A stretch of DNA of 64,000 nt from Vibrio sp. UBA2441 (GTDB taxonomy: Bacteria; Pseudomonadota; Gammaproteobacteria; Enterobacterales; Vibrionaceae), in contig DDQN01000044.1 of the NCBI GenBank assembly GCA_002342685.1, positions 31,399 to 95,398 on the forward strand, in the 5' to 3' direction. How positions within the stretch are numbered: the first letter of the stretch is position 1; each line of letters opens with the position of its first letter. Positions 48,044 through 58,213 of this stretch are shown here, piece after piece. A program made the translations under genes and the position numbers. The notes under the pieces were generated by a model. The model was not told the origin of the DNA and made no database searches. It saw only the letters and a program-made list of their open reading frames with translations.

Positions 48044-49810
48044 TTAGTACGTACGCGCTTTTGGCGGGAATGCATCACGATGAATAGGTTCCATATTCAC
48101 ACCACGCTTCGACATTGTTTCAGTCTCCGAATTGTAAATAGAGTGGCATAACCACTGTTCGTCATCACGATTCGGGAAATCAAATCGAGCATGTGCGCCT
48201 CGGCTCTCTGTGCGGAAGTTTGCCGCTACCGCCGTGGCATAAGCCGTTTCCATTAAGTTCTCCAGTTCTAAACACTCAATACGCTGAGTATTAAATTCTG
48301 TCGACTTGTCAGAAAGATAGGCATTTTTCAGACGCTCACGAATCACTTTTAGTTCTTCCAACCCTTTAGCCATTGCATCCCCTTCGCGGAATACCGAGAA
48401 GTTGTTTTGCATGCACTGTTGTAGATCTTTACGGATTTGAGCTGGATCTTCACCTTCAGTGCTGTTTTCCCAACGGTTATAACGCTCGAGTGACCGTTCT
48501 ATATCCGCGTCGGTGGCTGGTTTAGCATCTGCTTGTTTATCTAGTGTTTCACCTAAATGCAAGCCTGTAGCACGGCCAAATACAACTAAATCTAGCAGTG
48601 AATTACCACCTAGGCGGTTAGCACCATGTACGGATACTGAAGCGATTTCACCACAAGCAAATAGACCCTGAATTTCTACATCAGCACCCGTTTCATCTTG
48701 TTTAATCGCCTGACCAGAAACCTGAGTTGGCACACCTCCCATCATATAATGGCAGGTAGGGATTACTGGAATAGGCTCTTTGACTGGATCAACATGAGCA
48801 AATGTACGAGACAGTTCACATACGCCAGGCAGACGAGACTCAAGGGTATCTTTGCCAAGGTGGTCAAGTTTTAACTTGATATGCGGACCCCAAGGACCAT
48901 CGCAACCACGACCTTCACGAATTTCTATCATCATAGAACGAGCAACAACATCACGCCCCGCGAGGTCTTTAGCATTAGGAGCATAACGCTCCATGAAGCG
49001 CTCACCATCTTTATTTAACAGATAACCGCCTTCACCACGACAACCCTCTGTCACTAAGACACCAGCGCCGGCAATACCCGTTGGGTGGAACTGCCACATT
49101 TCGATATCTTGCATAGGTACGCCAGCACGAATTGCCATACCAACACCATCACCGGTATTAATATGAGCATTCGTCGTTGAAGCATAAATTCGGCCTGCAC
49201 CGCCGGTAGCCAGAATAGTCGCCTTTGATTTAAAGTAGCAGACTTCACCGGTTTCCATACAAAGCGCTGTACAACCTAAAACGGCACCATCTTCATTTTT
49301 AACTAAATCCAGTGCATACCATTCTGAGTATATTGTCGTTTTATGCTTAATATTTTGTTGATAGAGCGTATGTAACAAAGCATGACCAGTTCGGTCAGCT
49401 GCTGCTGCTGTACGCGCAGCTTGCTCGCCACCAAAATTCTTTGATTGGCCGCCGAATGGACGTTGATAGATAGTTCCGTCATCAAAACGAGAAAACGGTA
49501 GACCCATTTTCTCAAGTTCAATCACAGACTCAGGACCATTTTTACACATGTACTCGATAGCATCCTGATCACCGATGTAATCAGAACCTTTTACCGTATC
49601 GTACATGTGTTGTTCCCAATGATCTTCATGCGCGTTACCTAGCGCAACCGTAATACCACCTTGGGCAGATACGGTATGAGAACGAGTTGGAAATACTTTA
49701 GAAAGCAAGGCACATGATAGGCCTTGCTCAGAAATTTGTAGTGCAGCACGCATGCCAGCACCACCAGCACCGATAACAACGGCATCAAACTCACGAACTG
49801 GAATAGTCAC
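48044..49810 (-). CDS. sdhA: Succinate dehydrogenase flavoprotein subunit
   Basis: Oxidises succinate to fumarate on covalently bound FAD. A 588-residue protein. [16 protein letters not shown] is the FAD motif, and His45 in [12 protein letters not shown] is the covalent attachment site. [21 protein letters not shown] and [18 protein letters not shown] are active-site segments. It starts with GTG immediately after the sdhD stop (TAA GTG), with GGGGTG inside sdhD as the ribosome site. Confidence 0.98.
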   Translation of the reverse strand: MTIPVREFDAVVIGAGGAGMRAALQISEQGLSCALLSKVFPTRSHTVSAQGGITVALGNAHEDHWEQHMYDTVKGSDYIGDQDAIEYMCKNGPESVIELEKMGLPFSRFDDGTIYQRPFGGQSKNFGGEQAARTAAAADRTGHALLHTLYQQNIKHKTTIYSEWYALDLVKNEDGAVLGCTALCMETGEVCYFKSKATILATGGAGRIYASTTNAHINTGDGVGMAIRAGVPMQDIEMWQFHPTGIAGAGVLVTEGCRGEGGYLLNKDGERFMERYAPNAKDLAGRDVVARSMMIEIREGRGCDGPWGPHIKLKLDHLGKDTLESRLPGVCELSRTFAHVDPVKEPIPVIPTCHYMMGGVPTQVSGQAIKQDETGADVEIQGLFACGEIASVSVHGANRLGGNSLLDLVVFGRATGLHLGETLDKQADAKPATDADIERSLERYNRWENSTEGEDPAQIRKDLQQCMQNNFSVFREGDAMAKGLEELKVIRERLKNAYLSDKSTEFNTQRIECLELENLMETAYATAVAANFRTESRGAHARFDFPNRDDEQWLCHSIYNSETETMSKRGVNMEPIHRDAFPPKARTY

Positions 49811-50158
49811 TTACGCACCCCACAGAATAGATAGGCCAGAAAAGAAATACACGAAGAGTACCGCAACAAACAAAAATTGAAGCAGGCCTCGAATAAGTGT
49901 TGGCTTGATATAATCAGTTAGCACCTGCCACATTCCAATCCAAGCGTGGATAAGAATTGAAGTTAGCGCAAGCATGGAAAACGCTTTGGTAAAAGTACCA
50001 CCAAAAAATGCAGTCCACGAGAGGTAAGTAATATCGCCACTAAATGCACAAAATCCAACAATGTAAATGGTATACAAAGTCAGAATGATTGCCGTAGCGC
50101 GTATAAGCAGGAAGTCGTGAATACCATTACGACCGAATGATGTAACATTTTTTACCAT
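49811..50158 (-). CDS. sdhD: Succinate dehydrogenase membrane anchor subunit
   Basis: A 115-residue protein with three membrane helices. The quinone/haem segments [19 protein letters not shown] and [19 protein letters not shown] (haem-ligand His and quinone-site Tyr) match SdhD. Its ATG lies inside the last codons of sdhC (7-nt overlap). Confidence 0.95.
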   Translation of the reverse strand: MVKNVTSFGRNGIHDFLLIRATAIILTLYTIYIVGFCAFSGDITYLSWTAFFGGTFTKAFSMLALTSILIHAWIGMWQVLTDYIKPTLIRGLLQFLFVAVLFVYFFSGLSILWGA

Positions 50159-50544
50159 ACCATAATCCCCCCAAGTAGAGACAATACTGCTGTTGCAGCA
50201 AATGAAACCTTGGCAGTCATAGTGCCGGATTCAAAATCTTCAAAATGGCCTAAATCCATTATCAGATGTCGAATACCACCAACAATATGGTAGGCAAGTG
50301 CAGTTAAGATTCCCCATAAGATAAATTTCACGAAGAAGTTATCTACCAGATCAGCGGCTTGCATAAAGCCCTGAGGTGAGGAAAGGGATAATGACAGCAA
50401 CCAAAGCAGGATGCCGACCGCTACAAACGTAATCACACCAGATACACGATGAAGAATAGATACTATTGCAGTGATCGGAAAGTGAATGGTCTGTAAATCG
50501 AGATTAACAGGTCTTGACTTTCTTTCTTTCACGGGCTTGCTCAC
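50152..50544 (-). CDS. sdhC: Succinate dehydrogenase cytochrome b556 subunit
   Basis: A 130-residue, three-helix haem and quinone-binding subunit. [27 protein letters not shown] carries the quinone-site Ser and Arg, and [19 protein letters not shown] the haem-ligand His. It starts at GTG after AAAGGAG. First gene of sdhCDAB-sucABCD, divergent from gltA. Confidence 0.96.
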   Translation of the reverse strand: MSKPVKERKSRPVNLDLQTIHFPITAIVSILHRVSGVITFVAVGILLWLLSLSLSSPQGFMQAADLVDNFFVKFILWGILTALAYHIVGGIRHLIMDLGHFEDFESGTMTAKVSFAATAVLSLLGGIMVW

Positions 50545-50601
50545 TCAGCTCCTTTGAGCTTTTATTGTTATAACAAATTTAGGTTGTCAACCCTTAAAAA
50601 C

Positions 50602-50617
50602 TTAACATTAAGTTAAC
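50602..50617 (-). promoter_or_regulatory. ArcA-like box 1
   Basis: On the minus strand GTTAACTTAATGTTAA matches the ArcA-P consensus GTTAATTAAATGTTAA at 14 of 16 positions, 58 nt upstream of sdhC. Repression of sdh by ArcA under low oxygen is established in E. coli. Confidence 0.65.
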
Positions 50618-50646
50618 ATAATGCCGCGTATTACCCGGACATAAAT

Positions 50647-50662
50647 GTAAATTTAATGTTAA
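50647..50662 (+). promoter_or_regulatory. ArcA-like box 2
   Basis: GTAAATTTAATGTTAA matches the ArcA-P consensus at 14 of 16 positions, on the opposite strand from box 1 and about 45 bp away. Together they could govern both sdhC and gltA. Confidence 0.65.
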
Positions 50663-50939
50663 CAACCAGTCGGATTATACCGCTTAATATCTCTTTCTAG
50701 CCTTGAAATTATAAGGAGTTAACAGCAAATTTCATGGTAATAATACGACTGGCAACATATTAATACAATTGTCTTAACAAAAATTGCTACATAGAACATG
50801 TTTTTCATACGAAAAACACTGGAAATCTTAACAAGTGCACACAAAAAGTTAGAAAAATTGACTTTACTCACGATCATGAGTACAACTTGTGCACTAATAA
50901 AGTCCTGGATGGATAAAATTATAAACAAAGGAGAATGTT

Positions 50940-52229
50940 ATGGCAGATAAGAATGCGACCCTTCATATTGAAGGTAAAGCACCCATTGAACTGCCGATTA
51001 TGGATGGTACTTTAGGCCCTGAAGTGATCGATGTTCGTAAACTTGGTTCAAATGGTTATTTTACTTTTGACCCGGGGTTTCTTGCCACTGCATCTTGTGA
51101 ATCCCAAATCACTTTTATTGATGGTGGAAAAGGTGTTCTTCTACACCGAGGCTACCCAATTGATCAACTTGCTAACAACGCAGATTACCTGGAAGTCTGT
51201 TATATCCTATTGTATGGCGAAGCCCCAAACCGTAAAGAGTATGAAGAGTTCAAGAAAATTGTAACTCGTCACACTATGGTTCATGAACAAATTGCGAGCT
51301 TCTTCCACGGTTTCCGTCGTGACGCACACCCTATGGCTATCATGGTTGGTGTTGTTGGCGCACTTGCTGCGTTTTACCACGACTCTTTGGATATCAATAA
51401 TGATACCCACCGTGAGATAGCGGCATACCGCCTGCTGTCTAAAATGCCTACACTAGCGTCGATGTGTTACAAATACTCTATTGGCCAACCGTTCATCTAC
51501 CCAAGAAACGATCTTAGTTACGCTGAAAACTTTTTGCATATGATGTTCGCAAACCCTTGTGAAGATTATGAAGTGAACCCGGTAGTTGCTCGTGCAATGG
51601 ATAAAATCCTGACACTACATGCGGATCATGAACAAAATGCATCAACGTCAACGGTACGTTTAGCTGGTTCTTCTGGCGCTAATCCGTTTGCATGTATCGC
51701 AGCAGGTATCGCTTCACTATGGGGCCCTGCACACGGTGGTGCAAACGAAGCATGTCTTCGTATGCTTGAAGAGATTGGCAGCGTTGAAAATATCCCAGAG
51801 TATGTTGCTAAAGCAAAAGATAAAGAAGACCCGTTCCGCCTAATGGGCTTCGGTCACCGTGTCTATAAGAACTACGACCCACGAGCAACAGTTATGCGCG
51901 AGGCTTGTCACGAAGTTCTTAAAGAGCTGAGCATCGATGATCCTCTATTAGATGTAGCGATGGAACTGGAACGAATTGCACTTTCTGATGAATACTTTGT
52001 TGAGAAGAAACTCTATCCAAACGTAGATTTCTACTCAGGTATTATTCTTAAAGCGATTGGCATTCCAATTTCAATGTTTACCGTGATTTTTGCGATGGCT
52101 CGTACCATTGGCTGGATCGCCCACTGGAATGAAATGCATACCGACCCTGACAACCGTATCGGTCGTCCTCGTCAGCTTTACACTGGTAAAGAGATGCGTG
52201 ATTTCGTCTCGCTTCATGAGCGTGACTGA
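50940..52229 (+). CDS. gltA: Citrate synthase (type II, NADH-sensitive)
   Basis: Condenses oxaloacetate and acetyl-CoA. A 429-residue protein of the long Gram-negative type regulated by NADH. The active-site His and Asp lie in [16 protein letters not shown] and [15 protein letters not shown], and the oxaloacetate-site His in [19 protein letters not shown] after AAAGGAG. A strong terminator follows after a short tandem repeat. Confidence 0.97.
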   Translation: MADKNATLHIEGKAPIELPIMDGTLGPEVIDVRKLGSNGYFTFDPGFLATASCESQITFIDGGKGVLLHRGYPIDQLANNADYLEVCYILLYGEAPNRKEYEEFKKIVTRHTMVHEQIASFFHGFRRDAHPMAIMVGVVGALAAFYHDSLDINNDTHREIAAYRLLSKMPTLASMCYKYSIGQPFIYPRNDLSYAENFLHMMFANPCEDYEVNPVVARAMDKILTLHADHEQNASTSTVRLAGSSGANPFACIAAGIASLWGPAHGGANEACLRMLEEIGSVENIPEYVAKAKDKEDPFRLMGFGHRVYKNYDPRATVMREACHEVLKELSIDDPLLDVAMELERIALSDEYFVEKKLYPNVDFYSGIILKAIGIPISMFTVIFAMARTIGWIAHWNEMHTDPDNRIGRPRQLYTGKEMRDFVSLHERD

Positions 52230-52247
52230 TAGATAATTAAATCGCGG

Positions 52248-52267
52248 GTTATGAGTTATGAGTTATG
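52248..52267. repeat. 7-bp tandem repeat (GTTATGA) x3 after gltA
   Basis: GTTATGA GTTATGA GTTATGG, just under three perfect units, 19 nt after the gltA stop. A candidate for slipped-strand length change. Confidence 0.8.
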
Positions 52268-52328
52268 GAGAATAACACCATTAATCCATCATAACTTTTT
52301 ACGTAAACCGAGTTTTAATCAATTAACC

Positions 52329-52363
52329 AAAAAGGGTTGGCTTGTGTAAGCCAACCCTTTTTT
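52329..52363 (+). terminator. Terminator of gltA
   Basis: AAAAAGGGTTGGCTT (52329-52343) and AAGCCAACCCTTTTT (52348-52362) form a 15-bp stem with a GTGT loop and flanking A and T runs. It probably also serves ybgI in the other direction. Confidence 0.92.
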
Positions 52364-52371
52364 AATACCCC

Positions 52372-52419
52372 ATAATCCGGTCACCGGTCACCGGTCACCG
52401 ATTTTCTACACCGGATTAT
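52372..52419. repeat. 7-bp tandem repeat (CCGGTCA) x3.4 between inverted arms
   Basis: CCGGTCA is repeated 3.4 times at 52377-52400. ATAATCCGG (52372-52380) and CCGGATTAT (52411-52419) are perfect inverted arms around it. The right arm lies inside the last codons of ybgI, so a change in repeat length would leave the gene intact. Confidence 0.75.
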
Positions 52420-53161
52420 CTATATCCACAAACTCGACGTTAAAACCGTGCTCTGTAACAAGCCACTCACCTAACGCTTTGACACCATATCTTTCTGTAG
52501 CGTGATGCCCTGCGCTAAAGAAGTGAATCCCCTGCTCTCTTGCAGAATACGTGGTTCGTTCAGACACTTCACCAGAAATAAAAGCATCCAACCCTTTTGC
52601 CGCAGCCAGTTCGATATAATCCTGACCTCCCCCGGTACACCAGCCAATGGTTTTAATCGGTTTATCGCAGTTAGGTGCAATATGCAGTGGTTTACGATGA
52701 AGGGCACTTTCTATTCGGTTTGCCAAAGTAGCCCCCGTCATTGGTTGGGGTAAAGAGCCGTAAATAGCGACCGATTGTGCGGTTGCTTCAAGCCCTCCTT
52801 CAATATCAATACCCAACAAACGTGCAAGTTGAGCGTTATTGCCTAAGTCAGGGTGAACATCGAGCGGCAAATGATAGGCATACAAGTTGATATTATTTTG
52901 AATTAACGCTTTAATTCTCGCGCCCTTCATACCGCGAATAGCTTCTGGTTCGCCTTTCCAAAAATAGCCATGATGAACTAACAAAGCATCTGCATCTAAT
53001 TCAATGGCTTTTTCGATCAATGCCATAGAGGCAGTGACACCCGTAACGATCTTAGTGACTTCATTTCTTCCTTCGATTTGCAGACCGTTAGGGCAATAGT
53101 CTTTAATTAACTCAGGCGACAACTTTTCATTGAGCAGCGCCTCTAATTCAAAATGATTCAT
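52406..53161 (-). CDS. ybgI: NIF3-family dinuclear metal protein YbgI
   Basis: A 251-residue protein of the NIF3/DUF34 family, a dinuclear metal-binding fold of uncertain enzyme activity. Metal ligands are expected in LLVHHGYFW, HLPLDVHPDLGNNAQLA and HHATERYGVKALGEWL, all seen. The ATG at 53161 matches E. coli YbgI; an in-frame TTG 15 nt earlier is less likely. No clear ribosome site. Confidence 0.93.
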   Translation of the reverse strand: MNHFELEALLNEKLSPELIKDYCPNGLQIEGRNEVTKIVTGVTASMALIEKAIELDADALLVHHGYFWKGEPEAIRGMKGARIKALIQNNINLYAYHLPLDVHPDLGNNAQLARLLGIDIEGGLEATAQSVAIYGSLPQPMTGATLANRIESALHRKPLHIAPNCDKPIKTIGWCTGGGQDYIELAAAKGLDAFISGEVSERTTYSAREQGIHFFSAGHHATERYGVKALGEWLVTEHGFNVEFVDIDNPV

Positions 53162-53251
53162 TTTGTAATATACCAATGTTATATGCTAAAACGACTGGGT
53201 GTTCATTCATTGATGGACCCGTTGGATTGAGAATATCACAGGAAAAAAGTA

Positions 53252-54058
53252 ATGCAGGTGTTTCTACAAAAAATCGCTCAGTGGGTAACATCACAGCAGC
53301 CCATTTTGTTGGCAAATCAAAAACCGATCGCCGACAATCCCTTTCTGCACATGACCTTACCTGATCTAGGCCAATACCAGGGCAGTCTTCGCTTAGGTTT
53401 CATCTATCAAGAACTGTGTGGCAGGTTATTCCTTGCAAACCCACTATTTCACTTACTGGAAGAAGAAATTCAGCTTCATTCCAATAAGAAGACCTTAGGT
53501 GCAATCGATTTTTTAATAGAACACGAACATAGAATAGAACACTGGGAAGTCGCCATTAAATTCTATTTACTGCATGATGGCTTATGGTACGGACCAGACA
53601 GCAGAGATCGATTAGATATAAAGTTAAACCATATGCTAAATCATCAACTAAAGATGTCTAAGCATGAGGTATTTATAGAAAGGTTTCCTGATTATCAAGC
53701 GATAGAAGAAAAGCTGTTGATGCATGGACGTCTCTACATCAATCCCTTTACAGAGCAAACCGTACCAACTCACTGTTCAAAGTTCGAACTAAATTTAGAT
53801 GCGGTTCAGGGCTTCTGGTGCTATCAACATCAACTATCTCAGATAGCAGAGACCCTTTATAGGTTGGATAAACCAGACTGGATAGCCGGAGAACCTATGG
53901 TAAAAAATAAATTGGCATCCTTACCGGATTACTCCGTTCATTGCCAGTCGGAGTCAGGTACGTTTTGGATGATTGTTCCAGATAAATGGCCTAACAACGC
54001 AATACACCAGACAAAAAAAGCCGATGAACACAATACATCGGCTTTTCAATATAACTAG
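53252..54058 (+). CDS. DUF1853-family protein
   Basis: A 268-residue cytosolic protein of the DUF1853 family, function unknown. LRLGFIYQELCGRLFLANPLF and GAIDFLIEHEHRIEHWEVAIKFYLLHDG and the later DRLDIKLNHMLNHQL are characteristic; the pattern of acidic and Lys residues recalls nuclease-like folds but this is not shown. ATG after GGAAAAAAG. Its last codons contain the terminator of the convergent pgm gene. Confidence 0.82.
   Translation: MQVFLQKIAQWVTSQQPILLANQKPIADNPFLHMTLPDLGQYQGSLRLGFIYQELCGRLFLANPLFHLLEEEIQLHSNKKTLGAIDFLIEHEHRIEHWEVAIKFYLLHDGLWYGPDSRDRLDIKLNHMLNHQLKMSKHEVFIERFPDYQAIEEKLLMHGRLYINPFTEQTVPTHCSKFELNLDAVQGFWCYQHQLSQIAETLYRLDKPDWIAGEPMVKNKLASLPDYSVHCQSESGTFWMIVPDKWPNNAIHQTKKADEHNTSAFQYN
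54012..54046 (-). terminator. pgm terminator inside the 3' end of the DUF1853 gene
   Basis: AAAAGCCGATG (54016-54026) and CATCGGCTTTT (54036-54046) form an 11-bp stem with a 9-nt loop. On the minus strand it is followed by seven T, placing it as the terminator of pgm, yet it is wholly within the coding end of the opposite gene. Confidence 0.8.
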
Positions 54059-54064
54059 TGGGTA

Positions 54065-55711
54065 TTACAAACCCGCATCAGCAAACACTTGATTTACAAT
54101 TTCTTGAGCTTCTTTCTCAATCGCTTTTAAGTGTTCTTCACCTTTAAAGCTTTCGCAGTAAATCTTGTATATGTCTTCAGTGCCTGAAGGACGAGCAGCG
54201 AACCAACCATTTTCCGTAGTCACTTTAAGTCCACCGATTGCTGCGCCATTGCCTGGAGCGTTGGTCAAACGAGCCGTGATAGGTTCACCCGCTAACAATT
54301 CAGCAGATACCATTTCTGGCGTCATCTTAGACAAGACTGCTTTCTGCTCAGTATTTGCTACCGCCTGAATGCGATTATATGCAGACTCACCATGCTTAGC
54401 GGCCAACTCTTCATAATATTCCTGAGGATTTTTACCTGTTACTGCCGTAATTTCCGCAGCAAGCAAGCAAAGAAGAATACCATCTTTATCCGTCGACCAA
54501 GGCGTTCCATCTTTACGTAAGAATGAAGCCCCTGCACTTTCTTCGCCGCCAAAACCAAATGAACCATCATATAAGCCATCAACAAACCATTTGAATCCAA
54601 CAGGAACTTCGCATAGCTCTCTACCAAGATCAGCCACAACACGGTCAATCAAAGCGCTTGATACGAGTGTTTTACCTACAGCAACCTCATTGCCCCAACC
54701 TTTACGGTGACGGTATAAGTAATCAATACATACAGCCAAATAGTGATTTGGATTCATCAAGCCTTTAGGAGTAACAATTCCGTGACGGTCGTAATCAGGG
54801 TCATTACCGAACGCCAGATCATAATCATCTTTAAGTGCCAGCAGGCCAGCCATTGCGTAAGGTGATGAACAGTCCATACGAACAACACCATCTTTATCCA
54901 GTGACATAAACTGGAATGATGGATCAATTGCTTCACTGACGAGTGTCAGATTCAAATTGTATGCTTGACCAATTTGTCGCCAGTAGTCAATGCCCGAACC
55001 ACCGAGTGGATCAACACCTATTTTCAGGTCTGCCTTTTGGATAGCTTCCATATCGATAACATTTACTAAATCGTCGATATAAGGCTTAACCAGATCAACT
55101 TCACTAAGCAGATCACTTGCCATTGCTTCGGCCAACGGCATGCGTTTAACACCTTCCAGTTGTGCCGCAATAAGCTCGTTCGCTCTGTCTTCGATTGCCT
55201 GAGTTAGTTCGCCTTCTGCTGGGCCACCATGAGTTGGGTTGTATTTTATGCCACCATCTTGAGGAGGGTTGTGAGATGGAGTAATGACAATGCCATCGGC
55301 TTTGTCAGCGTGAGTCAGGTTGTGCGTAAGAATGGCGTGAGAAATACCGGGAGTCGGTGTGTAGCCACTTTCTTCTTGAATAACAACCTGAACTCCATTG
55401 GCAACTAAAACTTCAATAGCAGAAAAAATAGCGGCTTCAGAAAGTGCGTGTGTATCTTTACCTATAAATAGTGGACCAGTAGTCCCCTGAGCACCACGAA
55501 CTTCCGCTACAGCTTGAGCAATAGCTAAGATATGGTTTTCATTGAATGTTGACTTGTCTGCCGTACCACGATGTCCAGAGGTACCAAACTGAACCTTATG
55601 GGCCGAATTCTCTGGATTGGGTTGCAAGAGAAAATAATTAGCCACGAGTGCTGGAATATTATGTAAATCTTTTTGCTGAGCCTTTTGCCCTGCACGAGAG
55701 TGTATCGCCAT
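54065..55711 (-). CDS. pgm: Phosphoglucomutase (alpha-D-glucose specific)
   Basis: Interconverts glucose-1- and glucose-6-phosphate. A 548-residue protein. QFGTSGHRG near the N-terminus, the phosphoserine loop [18 protein letters not shown], the magnesium loop [13 protein letters not shown], the sugar loop [12 protein letters not shown] and the phosphate-binding [12 protein letters not shown] are all present. A terminator lies between seqA and pgm, so pgm needs its own promoter or read-through. Confidence 0.97.
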   Translation of the reverse strand: MAIHSRAGQKAQQKDLHNIPALVANYFLLQPNPENSAHKVQFGTSGHRGTADKSTFNENHILAIAQAVAEVRGAQGTTGPLFIGKDTHALSEAAIFSAIEVLVANGVQVVIQEESGYTPTPGISHAILTHNLTHADKADGIVITPSHNPPQDGGIKYNPTHGGPAEGELTQAIEDRANELIAAQLEGVKRMPLAEAMASDLLSEVDLVKPYIDDLVNVIDMEAIQKADLKIGVDPLGGSGIDYWRQIGQAYNLNLTLVSEAIDPSFQFMSLDKDGVVRMDCSSPYAMAGLLALKDDYDLAFGNDPDYDRHGIVTPKGLMNPNHYLAVCIDYLYRHRKGWGNEVAVGKTLVSSALIDRVVADLGRELCEVPVGFKWFVDGLYDGSFGFGGEESAGASFLRKDGTPWSTDKDGILLCLLAAEITAVTGKNPQEYYEELAAKHGESAYNRIQAVANTEQKAVLSKMTPEMVSAELLAGEPITARLTNAPGNGAAIGGLKVTTENGWFAARPSGTEDIYKIYCESFKGEEHLKAIEKEAQEIVNQVFADAGL

Positions 55712-55742
55712 TCGAATAATCCTTTAAAGCCAAAAAACAAAA

Positions 55743-55793
55743 AATAAAAAAGCCTCATAACGACGTTTGAGGAACGATATCATTATGAGGCTT
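55743..55793 (-). terminator. Terminator between seqA and pgm
   Basis: AAGCCTCATAA (55750-55760) and TTATGAGGCTT (55783-55793) form an 11-bp stem with a 22-nt loop. On the minus strand it is followed by TTTTTATTTTTTG. The long loop and its position before pgm would also suit partial termination. Confidence 0.75.
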
Positions 55794-55827
55794 AAATCCT
55801 ACCTAACACTATATTAGCAACCGAAAT

Positions 55828-56400
55828 TTATATCGAACCGCACACTTTTTCGATTAATTCTACCTGGAAGCCCATTCTGGTCATTAACTGATCGACCATT
55901 TGACGTTTTCGATTGGTGTTATTATTGGTAATCACCCAAAATGGGGTCTCTGGAATTGCCCTAGGTTTAGTGGTTTTACCACTCGCTAGCAATACCTGCT
56001 CATTTTCAGCAAAATAAACTCGAGTTCTTCCTTTTACTTGAGTCGCTTCAGCAAAACTTGGTTTATCAATCTGATAGAGAGAAGACAATACAAGCATAAA
56101 TCGGTCTATCGCTTTATTACTTGCAGCAAACTCATCAGAAATAAGCAAAGTTCGCATCATTTTTACGCCGTCTACTTTTTTACCATTAACAGCGTCCTTA
56201 CTCACCAAGATGCCGACAGGTTCTTCAGCGACTGAAGTAGATTCTTTTGCGACTGTCGCTTCAGCGATTTGAGGTACGTGTTGCTCTTTACCGTCAACCA
56301 TTAATAGGCGACGAAGAATATCCGACGCACTTTCACCAATATGCTTGGTCTGACTCGCTATGTAACGGTAAAGATCCTCATCAACTTCAATTGTTTTCAT
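55828..56400 (-). CDS. seqA: Negative modulator of replication initiation SeqA
   Basis: Binds hemimethylated GATC clusters and sequesters oriC. A 190-residue protein. The N-terminal oligomerisation segment MKTIEVDEDLYRYIASQTKHIGESASDILRRLL is strongly conserved. A linker of about 50 residues and a C-terminal DNA-binding domain follow (FMLVLSSLYQIDKPSF, GRTRVYFAENE, NTNRKRQMVDQLM). Implies Dam methylation in the host. Confidence 0.96.
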   Translation of the reverse strand: MKTIEVDEDLYRYIASQTKHIGESASDILRRLLMVDGKEQHVPQIAEATVAKESTSVAEEPVGILVSKDAVNGKKVDGVKMMRTLLISDEFAASNKAIDRFMLVLSSLYQIDKPSFAEATQVKGRTRVYFAENEQVLLASGKTTKPRAIPETPFWVITNNNTNRKRQMVDQLMTRMGFQVELIEKVCGSI

Positions 56401-56554
56401 TCGCTTTTCACAATCTCACTGTTTTAATATCCTGACGATTATACTCAACTAACCTCAAGATGCGAGTATCAGCTCAGAATTCTGTGTATTGAGTTTGCCT
56501 GAGTACAAATCAAACACTACCATAGGCTGAAAATCCGTTAAAAATAAGTAAAAA

Positions 56555-57319
56555 ATGTCACAAGAACTCAACTTCAAACTTCAGGGTGAAGGTTCTACCA
56601 TTGTTCTGATACACGGACTATTTGGAAATTTGGATAATCTGGGATTGTTAGCAAGAGATCTTAGCCAGGATCATCAGGTTTTAAGTATGGACCTTCGAAA
56701 TCATGGACTTTCATTTCATTCAGAAAGCCACACATACGAAAACATGGCTGATGATGTCCATCAACTCATTCAGTCATTAAATCTGACCGACGTAACGCTT
56801 ATTGGTCACTCTATGGGTGGTAAGGTTGCCATGAAAATAGCGGCTGACCACCCGGAATATGTCCGTAAGTTAATTGTTATGGACATGGCTCCTGTCGCTT
56901 ATAAACAAAGAAAGCATGACAATGTGTTCAATGGTTTACACGCCGTACTCGATAACCCTCCTACAAACCGAAATGACGCCATGTCCCTTCTGGCTCGACA
57001 CATAGAGATAGAAGGCGTTCGCCAATTTCTTGGTAAATCACTGTACCGAAAAGATAATCATCTCACTTGGCGTTTTAACGTAGCATCTATTTTAAACAAC
57101 TACTGGGATATTTTAGGTTGGGATACAGTACCCACCAGCCAAATAGAGACGCTGTTTCTAAAAGGCGCAGATTCAGATTACTTAGTCACAGAATACCAAG
57201 CCAACATTCAAGCTCAGTTTTCTAATGCTAAAGCCCATGTAATAGCCAATACAGGACACTGGTTACACGCTGAAAAACCTCAAGAAGTACTAAGAGCCAT
57301 TCGACGCTTTCTGAAATGA
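56555..57319 (+). CDS. ybfF: Alpha/beta hydrolase YbfF (esterase)
   Basis: A 254-residue esterase-like hydrolase. VLIHGLFGNLDNLGLLARDL (oxyanion loop), LIGHSMGGKVAM (nucleophile Ser near 90) and ANTGHWLHAEKP (catalytic His near 235) match E. coli YbfF. Divergent from seqA, as in E. coli and Vibrio. Physiological substrate unknown. Confidence 0.92.
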   Translation: MSQELNFKLQGEGSTIVLIHGLFGNLDNLGLLARDLSQDHQVLSMDLRNHGLSFHSESHTYENMADDVHQLIQSLNLTDVTLIGHSMGGKVAMKIAADHPEYVRKLIVMDMAPVAYKQRKHDNVFNGLHAVLDNPPTNRNDAMSLLARHIEIEGVRQFLGKSLYRKDNHLTWRFNVASILNNYWDILGWDTVPTSQIETLFLKGADSDYLVTEYQANIQAQFSNAKAHVIANTGHWLHAEKPQEVLRAIRRFLK

Positions 57320-57399
57320 AAATCGTCTCCTTTCTGATGATTAACTTTACAGGTTAAGAATGGTATAGTGCGTGCACGAAATTGACGTCAGGGAACGAT

Positions 57400-57621
57400 A
57401 TGCTTTACGACTACATTAATATATTGGAATCCCTTGGATTAGATTTCTTATTTGCTACTATCTTTTTTCTCATAGGTATGGCAATAAAAGATGTTTTAAA
57501 ACAAGGCAATGTTCCGGTATTCGGTCAACGCATTGTGTGGTCAGTTCTATTTTTAGGTTGTGCAGGTTTTATCGCCAAAGGCATTATCCAGTTGAGTTGG
57601 GAAGGCTCAGGGCTGGGGTAA
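57400..57621 (+). CDS. DUF2788-family small membrane protein
   Basis: A 73-residue protein with two predicted membrane helices (FLFATIFFLIGMAI and IVWSVLFLGCAGFIAKGII). The ATG has AGGGAACG upstream; an upstream TTG start is rejected. The ybfF-DUF2788-fldA order is conserved in related genomes as I recall it; function unknown. Confidence 0.85.
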   Translation: MLYDYINILESLGLDFLFATIFFLIGMAIKDVLKQGNVPVFGQRIVWSVLFLGCAGFIAKGIIQLSWEGSGLG

Positions 57622-57667
57622 TCATCGTTTTCTGCCAACATCAACATTAATTAATAGGTATTCATTT

Positions 57668-58195
57668 ATGGCAAGTGTAGGTCTCTTCTTTGGTAGCGAT
57701 ACTGGTAATACAGAAGCCGTTGCAAAGATGATTCAAAAGCAATTGAGTAAGAAGCTCGTTCATGTTCAGGATATAGCAAAAAGCAGTAAAGAAGATTTAG
57801 AAAACTTCGATCTGCTCATTCTAGGTATCCCAACCTGGTATTATGGCGAAGCCCAATGTGATTGGGATGACTTCTTTCCTGAACTAGAAGATATTGACTT
57901 TTCAACCAAACTTGTCGCTATTTTTGGTTGCGGTGATCAAGAAGATTATGCAGAGTATTTCTGTGATGCGATGGGTAACATCCGTGATATCGCAGAAGAA
58001 AAAGGTGGTACCGTGCTTGGTCACTGGCCAACTGCTGGCTATGAGTTCGAAGCGTCTAAAGCCTTGGTCGATGAAGAAACTTTTGTAGGCCTGTGCATCG
58101 ATGAAGATCGTCAACCTGAGTTAACCGATGAGCGTGTTACCAAATGGGTTAATCAAATCTACGATGAAATGTGCCTCGCAGAGTTAGCCGACTAA
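57668..58195 (+). CDS. fldA: Flavodoxin I
   Basis: FMN electron carrier, essential in many enterics. A 175-residue long-chain flavodoxin. The FMN phosphate loop is GLFFGSDTGNTEAVAKMI, the isoalloxazine loops PTWYYGEAQCDWDDFF and GCGDQEDYAEYFCDAMG. Near fur and often under its control, but I see no clear Fur box in front. Confidence 0.96.
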   Translation: MASVGLFFGSDTGNTEAVAKMIQKQLSKKLVHVQDIAKSSKEDLENFDLLILGIPTWYYGEAQCDWDDFFPELEDIDFSTKLVAIFGCGDQEDYAEYFCDAMGNIRDIAEEKGGTVLGHWPTAGYEFEASKALVDEETFVGLCIDEDRQPELTDERVTKWVNQIYDEMCLAELAD

Positions 58196-58213
58196 TCTCA
58201 GTTTTGATTTTTT

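Larger units (their letters stand above)
50545..50939. promoter_or_regulatory. Divergent regulatory region of sdhC and gltA
   Basis: About 395 nt of AT-rich sequence holding the ArcA-like sites listed separately. Two TGTGCAC/GTGCAC-containing stretches (50833-50842 and 50886-50900) resemble half of a CRP or related site but do not form a convincing full palindrome. AAAGGAG just before 50940 is the gltA ribosome site. Confidence 0.6.

Noticed and set aside
52372..52419. Repeats near gltA as a CRISPR array
   Set aside because: Units are 7 bp, directly adjacent and without spacers; this is a simple tandem repeat. No cas genes are present.
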